Assembly (NCBI RefSeq): GCF_009829085.1
Contig: NZ_WUQY01000022.1
Span: 1 to 64,000 of the forward strand
Length of the DNA stretch: 64,000 bases
Source of the DNA: Sphingobacterium bovisgrunnientis
GTDB taxonomy: Bacteria; Bacteroidota; Bacteroidia; Sphingobacteriales; Sphingobacteriaceae
Reading direction: 5' to 3'
Below the pieces are notes generated by a model that was given only the letters and a program-made list of their open reading frames with translations, was not told the DNA's origin and ran no database searches. Positions 1 to 8,311 of this stretch are shown here, piece by piece. A program made the position numbers and the translations under genes. Every line of letters starts with the position of its first letter. The first letter of the stretch is position 1.

Positions 1-49
1 TTCACAAAAAGCTTTCCTAATTAATAGAAGAGGGCAGATTTTTTTACAC

Positions 50-65
50 CCTAAATTTATTTAGG
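50..65. promoter_or_regulatory. Short palindrome upstream of blc
   Basis: CCTAAA-TTTA-TTTAGG, a perfect 6-bp inverted repeat 66 bp upstream of the lipocalin start. It follows a T-run on its left and has no T-run on its right. It could be a regulator site or the remnant of a terminator for a gene outside the window. Function is not established. Confidence 0.25.
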
Positions 66-130
66 ACAGCTGTGATTTGAATTATGAACATTATTTATAC
101 TTACTTGTTTTAGATATAAATTTATTGCAC

Positions 131-682
131 ATGAAAAACTTCTACAATTTCTCACTATTTACATATTTACTGCTATCACTTTCTTATGTAGGCTGCCAAT
201 CTATTCCGAAAGGTGCTAAAGTAGTCCAAAATTTTGACGCTAAACAATATATTGGAACTTGGTACGAAATTGCACGTATAGATTTTAAACAAGAAAGAAA
301 TCTCAATAACACCATTGCGCAATATTCTTTAAAAAATAATGGGGATATAAAAGTGGTTAACTCAGGCTACAATTATGTAAAACAAGAATGGAAAAATGCC
401 GTGGGAAATGCCAAATTCAGAGGTAATGAAAATGAAGGGGCTTTGAAAGTTTCTTTTTTTGGTCCCTTTTATTCGGGTTATAATGTTTTTGCGGTAGATA
501 AGGATTATAAATATGCTTTGGTTGGAGGCAAAAATTTTGACTATTTATGGATTTTATCCAGAGAAAAATCTGTTCCAGAAAATATTAAAAAAGAATATTT
601 GAAAATTGCCACAGAATTTGGCTACGATACAAATGATCTAATCTGGATAGAACATAATATGGACAACCCTTTTGTAAAATAA
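131..682 (+). CDS. blc: Blc-type lipocalin lipoprotein
   Basis: Small lipocalin of the bacterial Blc family, which binds lipids or lysophospholipids at the outer membrane. The 183-residue product has a lipoprotein signal with a lipobox ending in Cys22 (SYVGC), then the lipocalin GxW motif (GTWYEIAR, residues 42-49) and the conserved block FFGPFYSGYN. I start at ATG 131 because an upstream in-frame TTG at 77 would add 18 residues that spoil the signal peptide. A paralogue lies at 39836-40369 and shares an 18-residue identical block, but lacks the lipobox Cys. The family call is firm; the ligand is unknown. Confidence 0.9.
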   Translation: MKNFYNFSLFTYLLLSLSYVGCQSIPKGAKVVQNFDAKQYIGTWYEIARIDFKQERNLNNTIAQYSLKNNGDIKVVNSGYNYVKQEWKNAVGNAKFRGNENEGALKVSFFGPFYSGYNVFAVDKDYKYALVGGKNFDYLWILSREKSVPENIKKEYLKIATEFGYDTNDLIWIEHNMDNPFVK

Positions 683-779
683 ATATAAAATAGATGTTAG
701 TTAATATTAATATTCAATAACGCAAAAACATTTATTTTAATTATGATGTTATTACAGCATAACTAAAATAAATATAATT

Positions 780-1016
780 ATGGCACTATCAACGGGAAAT
801 GAAGACCAAGTTACCAAAGCGGTCGAAAAAGAAACCTCAAAAATTCCATCTATCTTGTTTCTTGGCGCAGCATTAGGCGCCATGGCTGTATCTGCAGCAT
901 TAAAGTGTGCACGCGGCAAGGATGATAAAGACGCATTATTTGTCGGTCAGTGGGTAGCACCTTTTTTGTTGCTAGGCATTTATAATAAAATCGTCAAAAC
1001 CGAAGGACACGATTAA
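780..1016 (+). CDS. Small two-helix membrane protein upstream of katE
   Basis: A 78-residue protein I do not recognise. It has a charged, hydrophilic N-terminus (residues 1-23), a hydrophobic Gly/Ala-rich helix (about 24-42), a charged loop with RGKDDKD, and a second hydrophobic segment (about 53-69), so two membrane passes are likely. ATG 780 is the only plausible start. It sits 85 bp before the catalase gene on the same strand, separated by a weak hairpin, so partial co-transcription with katE is possible. That a stress role goes with this is inference only. Confidence 0.7.
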   Translation: MALSTGNEDQVTKAVEKETSKIPSILFLGAALGAMAVSAALKCARGKDDKDALFVGQWVAPFLLLGIYNKIVKTEGHD

Positions 1017-1040
1017 ATCCCTGTCTCAATCATGAATTTG

Positions 1041-1065
1041 GCTGAACTAAAGCTTTTAGTTCAGC
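1041..1065 (+). terminator. Hairpin between small membrane gene and katE
   Basis: An 11-bp perfect stem (1041-1051 with 1055-1065) and a 3-nt loop. It is followed by a T-rich but interrupted stretch (TTGATATTTATT), so termination may be partial and allow read-through into katE. Confidence 0.6.
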
Positions 1066-1101
1066 TTGATATTTATTATCCATTAAAACACTAATTAGAT
1101 T

Positions 1102-3222
1102 ATGAAAGAGGAAAGATCCAATAAGAAAATTGATATGATTAATAAGCATACTGTAGATAACGCGAACAAACCGCTAACTACAAATGATGGTGTGCATATA
1201 CATAATAATAATAATACACTAAAGGCTGGCGAACGTGGTCCATCCCTATTAGAAGATTTCATATACCAAGATAAATTAGCGCATTTTGACAGGGAAAGGA
1301 TTCCAGAGCGTGTTGTGCATGCTCGTGGTTCTGGAGCACATGGAATTTTTGAAGCCACAGCAGATGTATCTAACTATACAAAGGCTAAGTTCTTGAAAAA
1401 AGGCACTAAGACACCATTGTTTTTAAGATTTTCCACAGTAGCTGGTTTTAAAGGTTCTACTGACTTAGCGCGAGATGTGCGCGGTTTTTCAGTTAAATTT
1501 TATACCGAAGATGGTAATTATGATTTAGTGGGAAACAATATTCCCGTATTTTTCATTCAAGATGCTATGAATTTTCCGGATCTGGTACATGCCGTGAAAC
1601 CAGAACCAAACAATGAAATGCCACAAGCTGCATCAGCACATGACACTTTTTGGGATTTTGTATCCTTGATGCCCGAGTCGGCACATATGGTGATGTGGGC
1701 AATGTCGGATCGTGCTATTCCGCGTTCATTACGTATGATGGAAGGTTTTGGCGTGCATACATTTAAGTTTGTCAATGACGAAGGCAAAGGAACTTTTGTG
1801 AAATTTCATTGGAAACCAAAATTAGGTGTTCACCAAGTGGCTTGGCAAGAAGCTCAAAAGATTTCGGGGTATGATGCAGATTTTCACCGGAGGGATTTGT
1901 GGGAAGCCATTGACAAAGGAAATTATCCGCAATGGGATCTTGGTGTACAATTAATCCCAGAAGAAGATGAGTTAAAATATTCATTTGACATACTAGACCC
2001 AACAAAACTTATGCCAGAAGAGATTGTTCCAGTTCAGATTATTGGAACTATGACCTTAAATCGTAATCCCGAAAATTTCTTTGCAGAAACGGAACAAATC
2101 GCTTTTGATCCTGGACGTTTAGTGCCTGGTATTGACTTCAGTAATGATCCGCTATTACAAGGGCGTGTTTTCTCCTATGCAGATACGCAAAATTACCGAT
2201 TGGGAGGTCCCAACTTTCATGAATTACCTATTAATAGACCTGTAAATGGAAAATACAACAATCAAAAAGACGGTTTTGGTAGACATGATATTCTTAAAGG
2301 AAATGTATCTTATTTTCCAAATAGTTTGGGTGGAGGTTGCCCCTATCATGCGATGCTTAAAGGAGAATCTGGCTTCGAATCGCATGCTGAAAAAATAGAT
2401 GCAAAGAAAATCAGAGGCCGCTCATCATCTTTTGCCGATCACTTCACACAAGCTAGATTATTCTTCCAATCGCAGTCTCCAGCCGAGCAGGAACATATAA
2501 TTTCAGCATATAGTTTCGAATTATCGAAAATTAATAGTCCGGACATACGCCGAAGAGAGTTGGCTATATTAAATCAAATTGATGATAAGCTTGCCAAAGC
2601 TGTCGGTGATAATTTGGGAATCGAGCCACCAAAGGAATTGGATGAGTTGACCGTGCAATTTGCAAGACACAATCACCCTGAATATCCAATCAAAGCGCCT
2701 AAGCCTGAGGTTACAACATCTAAAGCATTAAGCATGGAGATAAAACCTGGCGAAGGTAATATTGAAACACGAAAAGTTGCTTTCTTGGTGGATAATGGCG
2801 TAAGTAAAGCGAGTATTGATAAAATGAAATCAGCTTTAGAAGCTGAAGGTGCAGAAGCAGTGTTAATAAGTACTAAGGTAGGAAAAGTAAAATTTAAAGA
2901 AGGCGGAGAAGAGGATATTCAATTTACGTATTTGACAGAAGCTTCAGTATGTTACGATGCTTTCTACACGCCAGAAGGTGATTCGGTTAAAACGTTAGCA
3001 GCAGAACCAGACTATTTTCAATTTATAAACGAAGCATATAGGCATTGTAAAGCGATAGCTTTTGCAAAAGGAGCCGAAGAGCTCATGGAGGATACATTAA
3101 TAAAAGATATTGATGATGGAATTATTTTAGAATCTAAAAAAGATTTGACTAAAGATTTCATTCATGTAATGAAAGGACATCGTATCTGGGACCGCGAAAA
3201 AGCGCGCAAAGTAGCTGTTTAG
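1102..3222 (+). CDS. katE: Large-subunit (clade 2, HPII-type) catalase
   Basis: Haem catalase that dismutates hydrogen peroxide in the cytoplasm. The 706-residue length and C-terminal extra domain match the large-subunit HPII clade. Visible features are the distal His73 in VVHARG, the distal Asn near 145-146 (LVGNN), and the R355/Y359 proximal haem motif in RVFSYADT. A C-terminal flavodoxin/DJ-1-like domain spans about 557-700. The N-terminus has a short His/Asn-rich stretch (residues 31-39). ATG 1102 is chosen because the conserved core begins about 45 residues in. It is likely a stress or stationary-phase gene. Confidence 0.96.
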   Translation: MKEERSNKKIDMINKHTVDNANKPLTTNDGVHIHNNNNTLKAGERGPSLLEDFIYQDKLAHFDRERIPERVVHARGSGAHGIFEATADVSNYTKAKFLKKGTKTPLFLRFSTVAGFKGSTDLARDVRGFSVKFYTEDGNYDLVGNNIPVFFIQDAMNFPDLVHAVKPEPNNEMPQAASAHDTFWDFVSLMPESAHMVMWAMSDRAIPRSLRMMEGFGVHTFKFVNDEGKGTFVKFHWKPKLGVHQVAWQEAQKISGYDADFHRRDLWEAIDKGNYPQWDLGVQLIPEEDELKYSFDILDPTKLMPEEIVPVQIIGTMTLNRNPENFFAETEQIAFDPGRLVPGIDFSNDPLLQGRVFSYADTQNYRLGGPNFHELPINRPVNGKYNNQKDGFGRHDILKGNVSYFPNSLGGGCPYHAMLKGESGFESHAEKIDAKKIRGRSSSFADHFTQARLFFQSQSPAEQEHIISAYSFELSKINSPDIRRRELAILNQIDDKLAKAVGDNLGIEPPKELDELTVQFARHNHPEYPIKAPKPEVTTSKALSMEIKPGEGNIETRKVAFLVDNGVSKASIDKMKSALEAEGAEAVLISTKVGKVKFKEGGEEDIQFTYLTEASVCYDAFYTPEGDSVKTLAAEPDYFQFINEAYRHCKAIAFAKGAEELMEDTLIKDIDDGIILESKKDLTKDFIHVMKGHRIWDREKARKVAV

Positions 3223-3239
3223 AAATTAAACATAATATT

Positions 3240-3267
3240 AACAGCTTTTCAAAATTGAGAAGCTGTT
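3240..3267 (+). terminator. katE terminator
   Basis: AACAGCTT (3240-3247) pairs with AAGCTGTT (3260-3267) around a 12-nt loop that can itself form two further pairs. It begins 18 nt after the katE stop. The downstream tract is AT-rich without a clean T-run. Confidence 0.6.
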
Positions 3268-3312
3268 ATATAATTATAAATAAATAGATAGTGTGTGATT
3301 TCTATTTTAACA

Positions 3313-3336
3313 TTTTTGATATTAATTAATCAAAAA
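3313..3336. terminator. AT-rich inverted repeat between convergent genes
   Basis: TTTTTGAT (3313-3320) and ATCAAAAA (3329-3336) flank an 8-nt loop, between katE (plus) and the TonB-C protein (minus). The stem carries T-runs on both strands, so it could act as a weak bidirectional terminator. Confidence 0.4.
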
Positions 3337-3400
3337 TTTTATTATGGTACAATAATAAAAAAATAGATTGCATTAATTAAAGTTTTGTATTTTTTTTAAT

Positions 3401-3444
3401 TATACACTGTAGTGTATATCCTACCGTGTTATTTGAGAGGATAT
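3401..3444. terminator. Two overlapping hairpins at the 3' side of the minus-strand gene
   Basis: TATACACT (3401-3408) pairs with AGTGTATA (3411-3418) around two bases. ATATCCT (3416-3422) pairs with AGGATAT (3438-3444) around 15 bases. The arms overlap by three bases (3416-3418), so the two structures compete. They lie 31 bp or more beyond the stop of the minus-strand gene at 3475. They could be a terminator, an RNA end structure or a protein site. Confidence 0.4.
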
Positions 3445-3474
3445 TACAATAATATTTGACCAGCAAAATTTAAA

Positions 3475-4308
3475 TTATTTTAGAAGAGTACGACTTGTGA
3501 CTAGTCGTGCTTTTAATTTTTGATCTGAAGAAGTATCTTTCTCTATTATAAAATTTTTAATATCTGGTTTTACTAATGCTTGTTTCCAAGAATCAATATT
3601 AACTTTTTCATCATCAACATATAAACTATAAAAATTGGAATCTATATTTTTCAATTTAGAATAAATTAGCTTAGAACTTCTTGCATTCTCCTCAGAATTT
3701 ACGATAATCGTATTAGGATTTGATTTAGGATTGCCAAATAGTGCCTGAGATTGTTTAGTATCTAAAAGGATTACTTGATCTAAATAAATATGATCAGCCA
3801 TATACCATATTTTATTTTTAGGTAGTTGAATTCCATTATAAATTACCACTGCATCTCTTAAATTTAAATTCGATTCGAATGGGGCATTAAATTCTACTTT
3901 TAAAGTACATTTAACATTTACGTTTTTGTCGTCCAATGAGGCTGGAGACCAATCTGAAATATTATTTAGCAATCTAAAAACTTCTTTACTATATGATTTA
4001 TCGCTACTTTTAATAATGCGCTGATTTCTAATTTTACCAGAAGATGTTATTACATAACTGACAATTACTTCACCTTTTTTTTTGCCATACAGCAATGGCT
4101 TCAACGGATATTTCTTATTAGCATTTATGTATTCGGATATATCCGTGAATTCATTTGATAAAATTGCGGGTAAAGTTTTATTAGAGCATTTAAGGAGATT
4201 TGCTTGGGTTATTGTGCGTTGGCTCATTGCCAAATCAACAGAGAGAAATAAATAGCAAAAGAATAGAGCTACAATTTTTATTCTAACTGAATACTTAGCA
4301 CAAAACAT
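3475..4308 (-). CDS. Secreted TonB C-terminal-domain protein with plug-like tail
   Basis: A 277-residue exported protein with a hydrophobic N-terminus (residues 10-30). Residues about 62-141 fit the TonB C-terminal fold: a GEVIVSYVITSSGKI strand pattern, then SDWSPA, ending in VKCTLKVEF. After it, residues 152-206 resemble the motif seen in receptor plugs and Bacteroidota BlaR1-like proteins, namely a named element, a VILLD strand, a xALFG motif and a TIIVNS strand. There is no Pro-rich periplasmic linker, so this is not a classical TonB. It probably has a periplasmic protein-protein role. Its partner is not in the window. Confidence 0.65.
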   Translation of the reverse strand: MFCAKYSVRIKIVALFFCYLFLSVDLAMSQRTITQANLLKCSNKTLPAILSNEFTDISEYINANKKYPLKPLLYGKKKGEVIVSYVITSSGKIRNQRIIKSSDKSYSKEVFRLLNNISDWSPASLDDKNVNVKCTLKVEFNAPFESNLNLRDAVVIYNGIQLPKNKIWYMADHIYLDQVILLDTKQSQALFGNPKSNPNTIIVNSEENARSSKLIYSKLKNIDSNFYSLYVDDEKVNIDSWKQALVKPDIKNFIIEKDTSSDQKLKARLVTSRTLLK

Positions 4309-4343
4309 AAATTATTTTTATAGGTAGATAATGGTTACAAAAA

Positions 4344-4360
4344 TGGCGAATATTTCGCCA
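4344..4360 (-). terminator. Terminator of the S4-aroB-thuA-nudix operon
   Basis: TGGCGAA (4344-4350) and TTCGCCA (4354-4360) form a 7-bp GC-rich stem. Read on the minus strand it is followed by five T residues (4339-4343). It lies about 120 bp past the Nudix stop and just before the start of the next minus-strand gene. Confidence 0.65.
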
Positions 4361-4481
4361 CTTCGTAATACCTAATTAAAGGTAATTTTATTAACAGGCA
4401 CAAAATATGAATTTTATCTTATTAATACAATATTTTACTAATACAGACCTAGATTTTTATTTAAATCATAAACTAATATAA

Positions 4482-4889
4482 TTATAGATTCATCCAAATC
4501 GGCAAAGCGAATTCTTTCAACAGATTTGCTAATTGAAATTTTTCATGAGTTACCTTACTTACAAATCTAACTTCTTCTAGCTCTGCATTCGAGTTGGGAA
4601 GGTGTATTAAAGGTGTCTTTAGTAGAAATATATTCCCTTGGACAATTGTGTTTTTCTCATTTACAGCTTGCGTTTCGTGCTTACCTAGATATTCAAAATC
4701 ATCATAAGTAAACTCAAGTTCTAGTTCCTCTTTCAATTCACGCAAAAGAGCATCTTTATAAGATTCGTTACTTTCAACTTTTCCACCTGGCAGCATATAA
4801 AATGTTGACTTCTTCTTTCGTACAACTAATAAATCATTATCCGCATTTAATAATAATGCAGATGCAATAACTATTTTATTCTGAGACAT
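4482..4889 (-). CDS. Nudix hydrolase (MutT-like)
   Basis: A 135-residue Nudix protein that hydrolyses a nucleoside-diphosphate-linked substrate; the substrate is not deducible. The Nudix box runs from about Gly36 to Leu59: G-x5-E (GKVESNE), then seven residues, then RELKEE. The metal-binding Glu residues are present. The Gly usually found near the end of the box (EExGU) is Glu here. ATG 4889 lies 11 bp after the ThuA stop, so it is the last gene of a four-gene minus-strand operon with the S4 protein, aroB and thuA. Confidence 0.88.
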   Translation of the reverse strand: MSQNKIVIASALLLNADNDLLVVRKKKSTFYMLPGGKVESNESYKDALLRELKEELELEFTYDDFEYLGKHETQAVNEKNTIVQGNIFLLKTPLIHLPNSNAELEEVRFVSKVTHEKFQLANLLKEFALPIWMNL

Positions 4890-4900
4890 TATAGTCTTAA

Positions 4901-5620
4901 CTATTTTATTTTTAGTACGTATTTTATTCCACCAATTATGTGTTTTTGAAATGGTTCAGAATCATAAGATTCGTCTGTATGGCCAAGACCTGTATAGAAT
5001 GCTCTGCCCCCATCAAACTCTTGAAACCATGCTATTGGATGAAACTTCCCCATCTTACCACCTTTGTATGAAGTCTCGTCAAGTGTCATTAAAATATTTA
5101 AACCATCTTTTACATCTCTGAAATCATACCACTCATCGCGGTGAATCCATGTTTGCTGTAAATGTGAAGTTGATGGATGTGTACGGTTTAGTACATCAAT
5201 TCGAGCCTCTTGCACCTCGGGATGACTCACAAAATACCCTCCAACCAATGCACCATACCAAGGCCAATTGTATTCGGTATCTGATGCAGCATGGATGCCT
5301 ACATAACCTTTGCCAGACTGAATGAATTTTTGAAAATTTTCTTTTTGCGTTTTGTCAAGTATATCACCAGTCGTATTCAAAAAAATTACTGCATCATATT
5401 TTTTAAGACTATCCACATGGAAATGAACTGAATCTTCTGTATGCAAAAACTTTATACCATGTTTGTCCAATAAATTAGAAACTGTAGCCACACCTTTTGG
5501 AATACTAGCATGTCTAAAGCCATTAGTTTTAGAAAATATCAAAACTGATTTTCCAGTTTGAGCTTTCGCATAAGTCATAATTCCGAATAGGATAAAGATT
5601 ATAGAATATAAATTTCTCAT
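4901..5620 (-). CDS. Secreted ThuA-domain protein
   Basis: A ThuA-like protein (trehalose-utilisation family, a class I glutamine amidotransferase-like fold). It opens with a Sec signal peptide (residues 1-20, ending AKAQ), then SVLIFSKTNGFRH near the start of the fold. It carries HAASDTEYNWPWYGALVGG and a C-terminal GRAFYTGLGHTDESY, both typical of the family. In Bacteroidota such proteins are often secreted and linked to sugar metabolism, but the reaction is not established. It lies 18 bp downstream of aroB in the same operon. Confidence 0.88.
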   Translation of the reverse strand: MRNLYSIIFILFGIMTYAKAQTGKSVLIFSKTNGFRHASIPKGVATVSNLLDKHGIKFLHTEDSVHFHVDSLKKYDAVIFLNTTGDILDKTQKENFQKFIQSGKGYVGIHAASDTEYNWPWYGALVGGYFVSHPEVQEARIDVLNRTHPSTSHLQQTWIHRDEWYDFRDVKDGLNILMTLDETSYKGGKMGKFHPIAWFQEFDGGRAFYTGLGHTDESYDSEPFQKHIIGGIKYVLKIK

Positions 5621-5638
5621 GTGAGGGTATTATTTAAA

Positions 5639-6706
5639 TTATAATTGGGATACTTTTGAATAATAGTCTAAAGCAGATTTGATGTCATCCTCTTCGACGT
5701 AAATGTTGTACGTACAGTTTCCTATATCTTTTAATAAAGCAAATCCAATCTTGTTGTCTTCGTTCTTTTTATCATTCTTCATCAAATCCACAAACACATG
5801 ATATTGTTCTTGCGTATAAGAATATTTTGGATATTTTAAAAGGAATGTATTAGTGATATCGGTAAGAGCTTCATCTGTTAAGCCCGTAAATTTATTTGAA
5901 AGCCAAGCTTCGCAAATCATGCCTATCGCAATTGCTTCGCCATGCAAAAGTGGTCTTTCGTCGTTAAATAAGGAATATCCTTCAATTGCGTGTCCAATTG
6001 TATGTCCGAAATTCAAAATTTTACGAAGACCTTTTTCTGTCGGATCTTGGGTAATAACAGAATTTTTGATCTCAACGGATCTATAAATTATATCCGCAGA
6101 AATATTTTCCAAGTCCACTGATTTACAGGTCTCATACAATGATTTATCCTGAATTAAGCCATGCTTAATCACTTCTGCAAAGCCTGATAACAATTGACGG
6201 TCATCCAATGTCTGCAAGAATTGGGTACTGATGAAAACAGCTTGAGGTTGTGTAAAGGTACCAATGATATTTTTAACGTTATCCAAATCAATACCTGTTT
6301 TACCACCTACTGATGCGTCTACTTGCGACAATAAGGTTGTTGGAATCTGAATAAAATCAATCCCTCTTTTGTATGTCGAAGCAGCAAATCCACCCATATC
6401 CGTCACCACACCACCACCTAAGTTTATCATTAAAGCTTTGCGATCCGCACCAAAATCTAACATAGTTTTCCAAACCCCGATACAGAAATCAATGTTTTTA
6501 TTTTCTTCTCCAGGATCAACTTCGATGATATCGTAATGAATCAAATCTGGAATAGCATTTTGTAATACGGGTAAACAATTATCGTTGGTATTTCTATCGA
6601 CTAAAACGAGAATCTGTGAATAGCCACGCTCCTCGATGAATGGTAAAAGTGACGCTAAATCTTCTTCAAAATATACGTTGTATCCTAAACTTTGGATTGG
6701 TTGCAT
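5639..6706 (-). CDS. aroB: 3-dehydroquinate synthase
   Basis: Converts DAHP to 3-dehydroquinate, step two of the shikimate pathway, using NAD and a divalent metal. The 355-residue length is normal. Visible features are the NAD-binding GGGVVTDMGGF, the TTLLSQVDASVGGKTGID block, and the likely metal ligands Glu178 (AEVIKHG), His235 (FGHTIGH) and His255 (LLHGEA). It feeds chorismate to mqnA and to the tyrA branch found elsewhere in this window. It is second in the S4-aroB-thuA-nudix operon; a 47-bp gap separates it from the S4 gene. Confidence 0.96.
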   Translation of the reverse strand: MQPIQSLGYNVYFEEDLASLLPFIEERGYSQILVLVDRNTNDNCLPVLQNAIPDLIHYDIIEVDPGEENKNIDFCIGVWKTMLDFGADRKALMINLGGGVVTDMGGFAASTYKRGIDFIQIPTTLLSQVDASVGGKTGIDLDNVKNIIGTFTQPQAVFISTQFLQTLDDRQLLSGFAEVIKHGLIQDKSLYETCKSVDLENISADIIYRSVEIKNSVITQDPTEKGLRKILNFGHTIGHAIEGYSLFNDERPLLHGEAIAIGMICEAWLSNKFTGLTDEALTDITNTFLLKYPKYSYTQEQYHVFVDLMKNDKKNEDNKIGFALLKDIGNCTYNIYVEEDDIKSALDYYSKVSQL

Positions 6707-6753
6707 GTTCTTATTTTATAAGTGTTATTCTATGGGTAAAGATAGAAATAATA

Positions 6754-6960
6754 TTAGATGATTTGGACTTTCATTCCGTCAAATTCAACAATATCTCCCT
6801 TACGAACTTTTAATCTTTTACGGTAATCAACCTCTCCATTATATACGACTAATCCTTCGTCTACCATACGCTGAGCCATGCCTCCATGCTCTACCCAATT
6901 CAATGCTTTTAATAATTGAATCATTGGAATAAATTCTCCTTCTAACTTGAATGTTTGCAT
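6754..6960 (-). CDS. S4-domain RNA-binding protein (YbcJ-like)
   Basis: A 68-residue stand-alone S4 domain of the YbcJ type, expected to bind structured RNA or the ribosome. The fold is visible as FIPMIQLLKALNWVEHGGMA, then the VVYNGEVDYRKRLKVRKGD loop and a closing VEFDGMKVQII strand. I take ATG 6960. A TTG two codons upstream is also open but has no advantage. It is the first gene of the operon with aroB. Confidence 0.88.
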   Translation of the reverse strand: MQTFKLEGEFIPMIQLLKALNWVEHGGMAQRMVDEGLVVYNGEVDYRKRLKVRKGDIVEFDGMKVQII

Positions 6961-7035
6961 AAACAAAAATAAACCAAAAATATACCAATTCTATCCATAT
7001 CGTGTAAAAAAGTGCAAAATATATTTATTATAGAG

Positions 7036-7043
7036 TACTTTTG
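7036..7043 (+). promoter_or_regulatory. Candidate -7 element for proline dehydrogenase
   Basis: TACTTTTG matches the Bacteroidota TAnnTTTG consensus exactly and ends 21 nt before the ATG at 7065. A convincing -33 TTTG is not visible; AGTG at 7011-7014 is the nearest. Confidence 0.55.
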
Positions 7044-7064
7044 TTTAGATAACAATTAGAGAAG

Positions 7065-8255
7065 ATGGCATTGCAAGAAACCCTATTGAACTTTGAAAAT
7101 ACGGAAATAGCATTTAAAAATAAGAGTGACAAAGACTTAGAAAGAGCCTATTGGCTTTTCAAGATGGTCGCGTCAAGTACGTTAATTAAAATTGGAACTC
7201 CAATAACGAATTTTTCTCTAAATATTGGTTTACCAGTTCAGGGAATTATTCGCAATACTATCTACAAGCAGTTTTGTGGCGGCGAAACTATACAAGGCTG
7301 TGCATCTGCTATTGCGGAACTTGGTAAAGGTAATGTAACCACAATTTTAGATTATTCTGTTGAAGGAGAAGATTCTGAAGAAAGTTTTGATGCTTGTTGC
7401 AAAGAAGTACTAGCAAGTGTTGCATATGCACGAACAAATAAATTGATTTCATTCTGTGTATTCAAACCTACGGGAGTTGGAAGATTTGATTTATTAGCAA
7501 AAATTGATGTAAAACAATCACTTAGTGAAGATGAAAAAGCGGAATTTACGAGACTATTAAAACGTTGTGATGCAATCTGCAAAGCATGTTATGAAGCTGG
7601 AATTCCTGTGTTAGTTGATGCAGAACATTCATGGATTCAAGATACAATTGATGATATTGCGCGCGAATTGATGGAACGCTATAACAAAGAGAAACCAATT
7701 GTGTACAATACGTATCAATTATACAGACATGACAAATTAGCCTCGTTAAAAGCGGATTTAGCCTATGCAGAAAAACAAGGTTTTTATTTGGGTGCTAAAA
7801 TAGTACGTGGTGCTTATATGGAAATTGAACGCGAACGTGCAGCTGAAAATGGCTACCCATCTCCTATTCAAGCAACGAAGAATGCCTCAGATATTGATTA
7901 TAATGAAGCAATATTATTTTGTTTAGATCACATCGATCGCATCGGATTAATGGCCGGTACGCACAATGACCAAAGCAGTATGCTTTTGGCTAAAGAAATG
8001 GACAAACGCGGCATTGCACACAATCATTCGCATGTATTCTTTGCGCAGTTATTGGGAATGTCGGATAATCTTTCTTTCAATTTAGGTGCTGCTGGCTATA
8101 ATGTTGCGAAATATATGCCATATGGGCCAGTAAAAGCTGTAATGCCTTACTTGTTCCGTAGAGCTCAAGAGAATTCTTCAGCTGCTGGACAAACAGGACG
8201 AGAGTTGAGCTTAATAATTAAAGAAAAACAACGTCGTAAATCGTTGAAAAAATAA
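7065..8255 (+). CDS. Proline dehydrogenase (monofunctional)
   Basis: Flavoenzyme that oxidises proline to pyrroline-5-carboxylate and passes electrons to quinone. The 396-residue product is the stand-alone PRODH type, with no P5C dehydrogenase domain and no DNA-binding domain. Key motifs are LVDAEHSWIQDTID, the FAD/substrate region GAKIVRGAYMEIERERA, HNHSHVFFAQLLGMSD, and the C-terminal LFRRAQENSSAAGQ that carries the substrate-binding arginines. It is preceded by a good -7 element and followed by a strong terminator, so it looks monocistronic. Confidence 0.95.
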   Translation: MALQETLLNFENTEIAFKNKSDKDLERAYWLFKMVASSTLIKIGTPITNFSLNIGLPVQGIIRNTIYKQFCGGETIQGCASAIAELGKGNVTTILDYSVEGEDSEESFDACCKEVLASVAYARTNKLISFCVFKPTGVGRFDLLAKIDVKQSLSEDEKAEFTRLLKRCDAICKACYEAGIPVLVDAEHSWIQDTIDDIARELMERYNKEKPIVYNTYQLYRHDKLASLKADLAYAEKQGFYLGAKIVRGAYMEIERERAAENGYPSPIQATKNASDIDYNEAILFCLDHIDRIGLMAGTHNDQSSMLLAKEMDKRGIAHNHSHVFFAQLLGMSDNLSFNLGAAGYNVAKYMPYGPVKAVMPYLFRRAQENSSAAGQTGRELSLIIKEKQRRKSLKK

Positions 8256-8287
8256 AAATAATGGCTGTATCTTTACAGCCATTATTT
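8256..8287 (+). terminator. Terminator of the proline dehydrogenase gene
   Basis: Perfect 14-bp stem (8256-8269 with 8274-8287) with a 4-nt loop, starting at the base after the stop codon. The stem ends in ATTATTT and is followed by GTTT. Confidence 0.85.
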
Positions 8288-8311
8288 GTTTAAAACAATT
8301 CCTAAACCTCC

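Noticed and set aside
1557..2005. Two antisense frames within the catalase gene
   Set aside because: They oppose strongly conserved catalase coding sequence and show no domain, signal or promoter.
6964..6971. Minus-strand TATTTTTG as a promoter for the S4 gene
   Set aside because: Only three bases separate it from the ATG at 6960, so a start site 5-7 nt downstream of the element would fall at or inside the coding region.
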